From Lachnospiraceae bacterium (GTDB lineage: Bacteria > Bacillota > Clostridia > Lachnospirales > Lachnospiraceae), in contig VSNY01000139.1 of NCBI GenBank assembly GCA_009774535.1, forward strand, positions 1 through 10,443: a DNA stretch of 10,443 nucleotides. Reading direction: 5' to 3'. This document shows positions 7,323 to 10,443 of the stretch, in pieces. The notes beneath the pieces were generated by a model. It ran no database searches. It saw only the letters and a list, made by a program, of their open reading frames with translations, and was not told the origin of the DNA. The stretch's first letter is position 1. Every line of letters begins with the position of its first letter. The translations under genes were made by a program, and so were the position numbers.

Positions 7323-8720
7323 TCAAAGATCTGTCTCTTTCGGTATGATGAGTACAACTTTGAATCCGCCGTATTCGCTATGGTCTATTAAAATTTTTCC
7401 ATGATGCCCTTTTAGGATCTGTTTCACAATTAGCAGCCCTAAACCGTGTCGCTGTTCGATAGTATTCGTATCACAGACCATATAATGCGGTGTTTTATTT
7501 AGTCTGTCAATCTGTTCGTCCAAAGCTCCGATCCCGTTATCTTCTATGCAAATCCTGCAAGTATGGTTGTCATCATCAACAGATGCATAAATTACGCATC
7601 CGTTTTCATTGTGGTTTATGCTGTTCTGAATAAGGTTTGCTATTGCGCGTTTCAGTAAATCCTGGTCAGCGTTTATGTAACAGGCAGACAGGGTATCGGC
7701 GGTTTTCCATTCAATCGGAAATTTATCATCGATATTCATGTTCATAAAATCCACAATTACCTGCCGCATAATAGCTACTGCATTTTCCTGTTTCATTGTT
7801 AGCGGCTGCATATCATATTCCAGTTTGGAAGCAAGATTGAGGTCATTAATCAAGCCTTTGATTCGATGACTTTGCTTTACAATGACAGCGGCTTTTTTAC
7901 GTTCCATTTCTGACAGATGGATGGAATGTTCCAACTGTCCGGCGTAGCCCATAATCATTGACAATGGTGTTCTGACATCATGGGATACACCCGCGATCCA
8001 GTTTGCCCTTGCGGTTTCTTTTTTTCGCAGCTGTTCTGCCTGTTTTTGTAATATTTCAGATGTTTGATTGATTTTTTCCGCTAATTCAGAAAGCACACCT
8101 TTTTCTTTTATACAGACAGGCATGCCGCTTGACAAATTCTGTATGCCATTCGTTATCGGCCTGATCGAATGCAGCAATTTTGAATCCACAGCAGCATATA
8201 TCAGAAAAATAAAAATAAAATTGATAACCAAAATAAGCATTGTGTTTTTGGGTAAATTTGCAATAAAGTGATAGTCCCAGCTTGCCCTTGTGTGCTTCCA
8301 AAATCGATCTTTTGGATAGCCTAAAACCAATAATCCATTTTGGGATTTTCCCGTAAAAGTGGGAAATCCGTCTATATAGCCACGCGTTAGCTCCGCGATT
8401 TCTGATAAGGTATACTGCATAGGGATACTGTCAGGCAGTTGATCCGTCTGCCATACAACCTGCCGTGTATTATCGTCAATCAGGAAAGCCCAGGCATTTT
8501 CTTCTTTTAGTTTAGTCATAATATCATCAGATATAGAATAGCGGTCATCTGTTAATTGTAATGCGGCCGCCACATGATCCGCCATATCCCAAGGAGAAAA
8601 TGCTGACGTGTTTTTTACAAAGACGATCGCAAAAAAAGTAATATTTAAAATAACAAGGAGTATGATACTTAACGTCATGATTCCGACAAAACGGCGGATT
8701 AGTTTTGGAATACTTTTCAT
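7323..8720 (-). CDS. Membrane sensor histidine kinase, probably of antimicrobial-peptide response type
   Basis: The 465-residue protein has TM1 (about 12-35), an extracytoplasmic region of about 120 residues (36-157), TM2 (158-177), a linker predicted to coil (about 200-240), then a HisKA domain with phospho-accepting H247 in SHDVRTPLS, and an ATPase domain with N-box NLIQNSINHN (362-371), G1 DNGIG (394-398) and G2 HGLGLL (425-430). It should autophosphorylate and pass phosphate to the adjacent regulator. The sizeable extracellular domain is like NisK/SpaK/CprK-type lantibiotic sensors and unlike the near-loopless BceS type. ATG is one base after the regulator's stop codon, with AGAGGA inside the regulator's last codons, so translation is probably coupled. 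Family is secure; ligand is inferred from the neighbouring ABC gene. Confidence 0.93.
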   Translation of the reverse strand: MKSIPKLIRRFVGIMTLSIILLVILNITFFAIVFVKNTSAFSPWDMADHVAAALQLTDDRYSISDDIMTKLKEENAWAFLIDDNTRQVVWQTDQLPDSIPMQYTLSEIAELTRGYIDGFPTFTGKSQNGLLVLGYPKDRFWKHTRASWDYHFIANLPKNTMLILVINFIFIFLIYAAVDSKLLHSIRPITNGIQNLSSGMPVCIKEKGVLSELAEKINQTSEILQKQAEQLRKKETARANWIAGVSHDVRTPLSMIMGYAGQLEHSIHLSEMERKKAAVIVKQSHRIKGLINDLNLASKLEYDMQPLTMKQENAVAIMRQVIVDFMNMNIDDKFPIEWKTADTLSACYINADQDLLKRAIANLIQNSINHNENGCVIYASVDDDNHTCRICIEDNGIGALDEQIDRLNKTPHYMVCDTNTIEQRHGLGLLIVKQILKGHHGKILIDHSEYGGFKVVLIIPKETDL

Positions 8721-8721
8721 A

Positions 8722-9426
8722 TTATCGTTCCTCTGTCATTAACTTATAACCTAATCCCTTAACCGTAATTAACGAAACAGGCTGCGAGGGATTTTGTTCT
8801 ATTTTTTCTCTGATCCGGCGTATATGCGCCATTAAAGAATTTTCATATCCAAAGGGATTGCTGCCCCATGCTGCTTCGCACAATGCGTCAATCGTTACAA
8901 TACGTCCCGCATTGCGATATAGGGCAGACAGCAAATCATGTTCTTTTGCTGTCAATGGAATGTGTTGATGATTCCTGATGACCTCAGCACGCGAAAAATC
9001 AATTTGACTATAACGTAAGCATACAAGTGGATTTTCGTTTTTGTAGCTTCTGCGCAGAATTGCCATAACACGAAACAAAAGTTCTCTCGGCAGAAAAGGT
9101 TTTATGATATAATCATCAGCTCCTAAACCAAAGCCTTTGAATTTATCATGATCTTCGCCGCAGGCAGTAAGAAAAAGAACCGGGTAATCGGCGACTTTTT
9201 TTAATTGTTCCATTAAGTCAAACCCGTTTCCGTCCGGAAGCATTACGTCAAGTATTGCTAATTCCGGGCGGGATGTTTGGGCTTGCTGTATGGCTTCTTT
9301 CATATTTTTGGCAGTTTTGATATTTTGAAATCCGTATTCAATTAAAATAGATAAAACCATATCTAAAAGCTCCTGTTCATCATCGACGAGCAGTATGCGT
9401 TTCTTCATTAAATAATTTTCGTTCAT
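8722..9426 (-). CDS. OmpR-family response regulator, partner of the adjacent kinase
   Basis: The 234-residue protein has a receiver domain (about 9-125) with acidic pair D15/D16, phospho-acceptor D60 in LAILDVMLPDG, T87 and K109 (IIKPF), followed by an OmpR/PhoB winged helix (about 135-232) with recognition-helix region SLMAHIRRIREKI (197-209) and wing ITVKGLGYKL (220-229). It should bind direct DNA repeats as a dimer when phosphorylated. AAAGGAG (plus 9435-9441) lies eight bases before ATG 9426, which favours this start over the internal Met7. It is the first gene of a two-gene operon with the kinase and is divergent from the BcrA/LanF-like ATPase; the GTAAGG repeats in front of that gene are its most likely target. 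No key residue is missing. Confidence 0.95.
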   Translation of the reverse strand: MNENYLMKKRILLVDDEQELLDMVLSILIEYGFQNIKTAKNMKEAIQQAQTSRPELAILDVMLPDGNGFDLMEQLKKVADYPVLFLTACGEDHDKFKGFGLGADDYIIKPFLPRELLFRVMAILRRSYKNENPLVCLRYSQIDFSRAEVIRNHQHIPLTAKEHDLLSALYRNAGRIVTIDALCEAAWGSNPFGYENSLMAHIRRIREKIEQNPSQPVSLITVKGLGYKLMTEER

Positions 9427-9490
9427 AGTACAATCTCCTTTCGCAATTATATCTTGCCATCTTGGTTATCGTGTTGATGCTTTACTTAAT

Positions 9491-9499
9491 ATTTTACCA
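9491..9499 (-). promoter_or_regulatory. Candidate extended -10 for the regulator-kinase operon
   Basis: On the minus strand TGGTAAAAT (9499-9491) fits an extended -10 (TGnTATAAT with one mismatch), predicting a start near 9484 and a leader of about 58 bases. No good -35 precedes it. A rival reading is TTTACA (9532-9527) with CATTAT (9509-9504) 17 bases later. Confidence 0.3.
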
Positions 9500-9508
9500 T
9501 ATAATAAT

Positions 9509-9526
9509 GAAATTTTTTAAAATTTC
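9509..9526. repeat. 18-bp perfect palindrome between the divergent promoters
   Basis: GAAATTTT and AAAATTTC are exact reverse complements around a TT centre. It lies immediately before the GTAAGG repeat array and upstream of the regulator's candidate -10. It could be an operator for a second regulator or an A/T-rich element that helps bending or RNA polymerase binding. Confidence 0.45.
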
Positions 9527-9527
9527 T

Positions 9528-9592
9528 GTAAATGTAAGGTAGATGTAAGGTAAAGAGAATGTGACCGTAAGGTTGTGCTGGTATGATGTAAG
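9528..9592 (+). promoter_or_regulatory. Phased GTAAGG repeats, likely response-regulator operator
   Basis: ATGTAAGGTA occurs exactly twice, at 9532-9541 and 9543-9552. Further CGTAAGGT (9566-9573) and TGTAAG (9587-9592) follow. The GTAA cores begin at 9534, 9545, 9567 and 9588, steps of 11, 22 and 21 bp, so all lie on one face of the helix; an extra GTAA is at 9528. OmpR-family regulators bind direct repeats about one turn apart. The first two copies sit about 42-62 bp upstream of the predicted start of the ABC transcript, an activating position. Repeats are seen; the binding protein is inferred. Confidence 0.6.
9579..9587 (+). promoter_or_regulatory. Extended -10 promoter of the ABC transporter gene
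   Basis: TGGTATGAT is a good extended -10 (TGnTATAAT with one mismatch). No good -35 lies 16-18 bases upstream; GTGACC (9561-9566) is only 15 bases away. A start near 9594 would leave a leader of about 19 bases containing AAAGGAG. The poor -35 together with the repeats just upstream suggests dependence on an activator. Confidence 0.5.
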
Positions 9593-9612
9593 AAATGAAA
9601 GGAGATGCTTAT

Positions 9613-10386
9613 ATGGATTACATGATCGCTACAAAACAGTTAACCAAAAAATACAAGTCGTTTGCCGCTGTGAACGACGTTTCACTGCACATTCGCAAAG
9701 GCAGTATTTACGGCTTTCTTGGGCCGAACGGTGCGGGAAAATCTACGACGATGAAAATGCTCTTAGGATTGACCGCGCCCACAAGAGGCAGTTTCACAAT
9801 TGATGGAAAGCAGTTTCCCGATGACCGCCTTTCTATTTTAAAAGAAGTAGGTTCCTTTATTGAATCGCCCTCTTTTTATGCAAATCTGACAGGAGAAGAA
9901 AATCTTGATATCATCCGCCGCATTTTAGGACTTCCCAAAAGTTCTGTCGCGGACGCGCTGGAACTTGTCGGGCTTTCTGCATTTGGCGGGCGCCTTGCAA
10001 AAAAATACTCATTGGGCATGAAGCAGCGGCTGGGACTTGCCGGAGCGTTGTTGGGCAGACCGCCTATTTTAATGTTAGATGAGCCTACCAATGGACTTGA
10101 CCCATCCGGGATACATGAAATCCGAAATTTGATTCAGTCGCTGCCTGGTCTTTATGATTGTACGGTACTTATTTCTTCGCATATGCTGTCTGAAATCGAG
10201 TTAATGGCAGATGATATAGGAATACTCAATCATGGCCGCCTGCTGTTTGAAGGCAGTTTGGACGAATTACGGCGGAACGCGTTACAGTCCGGATTTGCCG
10301 CGGGACATTTGGAAGATCTGTTTCTGTCTATGGTTGATAAAGACAATGCAAGCAGAAAGCAGAGGGCGCAGAGATTTCGCTTTTAG
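9613..10386 (+). CDS. BcrA/LanF-type ABC transporter ATP-binding protein (peptide antibiotic resistance)
   Basis: This 257-residue cytoplasmic ATPase has Walker A GPNGAGKST (37-45), signature SLGMKQR (133-139), Walker B ILMLDEP (152-158), D-loop GLDPSG (161-166) and H-loop H190. The Q-loop position reads GSFIESPSF with E84 in place of Gln, the 'E-loop' described for lantibiotic immunity ATPases such as NukF. It should power a membrane partner that removes bacitracin- or lantibiotic-like peptides from the membrane. I chose ATG 9613: AAAGGAG (9598-9604) is eight bases upstream, while the in-frame ATG 9595 lies before that site and at the predicted transcription start. At 257 residues it is shorter than BcrA-like ATPases of about 300, the C-terminal part after the H-loop being brief. 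The permease genes expected next are outside the window. Confidence 0.92.
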   Translation: MDYMIATKQLTKKYKSFAAVNDVSLHIRKGSIYGFLGPNGAGKSTTMKMLLGLTAPTRGSFTIDGKQFPDDRLSILKEVGSFIESPSFYANLTGEENLDIIRRILGLPKSSVADALELVGLSAFGGRLAKKYSLGMKQRLGLAGALLGRPPILMLDEPTNGLDPSGIHEIRNLIQSLPGLYDCTVLISSHMLSEIELMADDIGILNHGRLLFEGSLDELRRNALQSGFAAGHLEDLFLSMVDKDNASRKQRAQRFRF

Positions 10387-10438
10387 TATTTATATTTATT
10401 CAATTATAGATTTTTAAAGAATAGGGATAAAAAGAAGA

Positions 10439-10443
10439 ATGCC
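10439..10443 (+). other. Possible start of the next gene (permease?) at the window edge
   Basis: The last five bases read ATGCC, preceded by a purine-rich AAAAAGAAGA that could act as a weak ribosome binding site, 52 bases after the ATPase stop codon. A permease subunit is what such loci carry here, but nothing of the protein is visible. Confidence 0.2.

Noticed and set aside
7236..7391. Plus-strand 51-codon ORF with a GGA near its ATG, between the terminator and the kinase gene.
   Set aside because: It runs antisense into the kinase 3' end, the product resembles nothing I know, and the ribosome-site spacing is poor.
9446..9451. Perfect TATAAT on the minus strand before the response-regulator gene.
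   Set aside because: No -35 at 16-18 bases, and transcription would begin within the ribosome binding site.
9595..9612. In-frame upstream ATG that would lengthen the ABC ATPase by six residues.
   Set aside because: It precedes the AAAGGAG ribosome binding site and coincides with the predicted transcription start.

Overview
The window looks like a piece of a Gram-positive (Bacillota/Clostridia, Lachnospiraceae-like) gut-type genome. This is inferred from strong AGGAGG-type ribosome binding sites, sigma-A-like promoters, cytoplasmic glycosidases without signal peptides paired with a sodium/proton sugar symporter, and a lantibiotic/bacitracin-type ABC module. The species cannot be named from the sequence alone. 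Two unrelated accessory modules sit tail to tail.

Module 1 (about 56-7187) is a carbohydrate-use locus. An AraC-family regulator on the minus strand is divergent from a tight three-gene plus-strand operon: a GH2 beta-glycosidase, a GPH-family (glycoside-pentoside-hexuronide) MFS symporter and a GH3 enzyme with a NagZ-type active site. All three operon products lack signal peptides. The simplest reading is import of a small glycoside or disaccharide followed by cytoplasmic cleavage by GH2 and GH3. The substrate is not decided: a beta-galactoside or a beta-glucuronide/galacturonide, plus a beta-N-acetylhexosaminide or beta-glucoside, would fit. The 344-bp divergent region holds a good promoter (TTGAAA-16-TATAAT). 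Just upstream of and into it lie three GAAAC repeats spaced 22 and 21 bp, the geometry expected for AraC-family operators. A strong hairpin after the GH3 gene has T-runs on both sides and probably terminates both converging operons.

Module 2 (about 7323 to the right edge) resembles a cationic-peptide/lantibiotic resistance locus. A histidine kinase and an OmpR-type response regulator form a minus-strand operon (regulator first, 1-bp gap to the kinase). Divergent from it is an ABC ATPase of the BcrA/LanF type that has Glu in its Q-loop (the 'E-loop' of lantibiotic transporters). The permease genes would lie beyond the window; a possible start codon is seen in the last five bases. The 186-bp divergent region carries GTAAGG-type direct repeats at 11-, 22- and 21-bp steps, an 18-bp perfect palindrome and an extended -10 promoter for the ABC gene without a good -35, which suggests activator-dependent expression.

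The module-2 kinase/regulator genes look more A+T-rich than module 1, which may mean a different origin, but no base-composition calculation was done. Nothing here is clearly a wholly new system. The best leads are the two phased operator arrays, the unidentified helical tail of the GH2 enzyme, and the unusual active-site loop of the GH3 enzyme.
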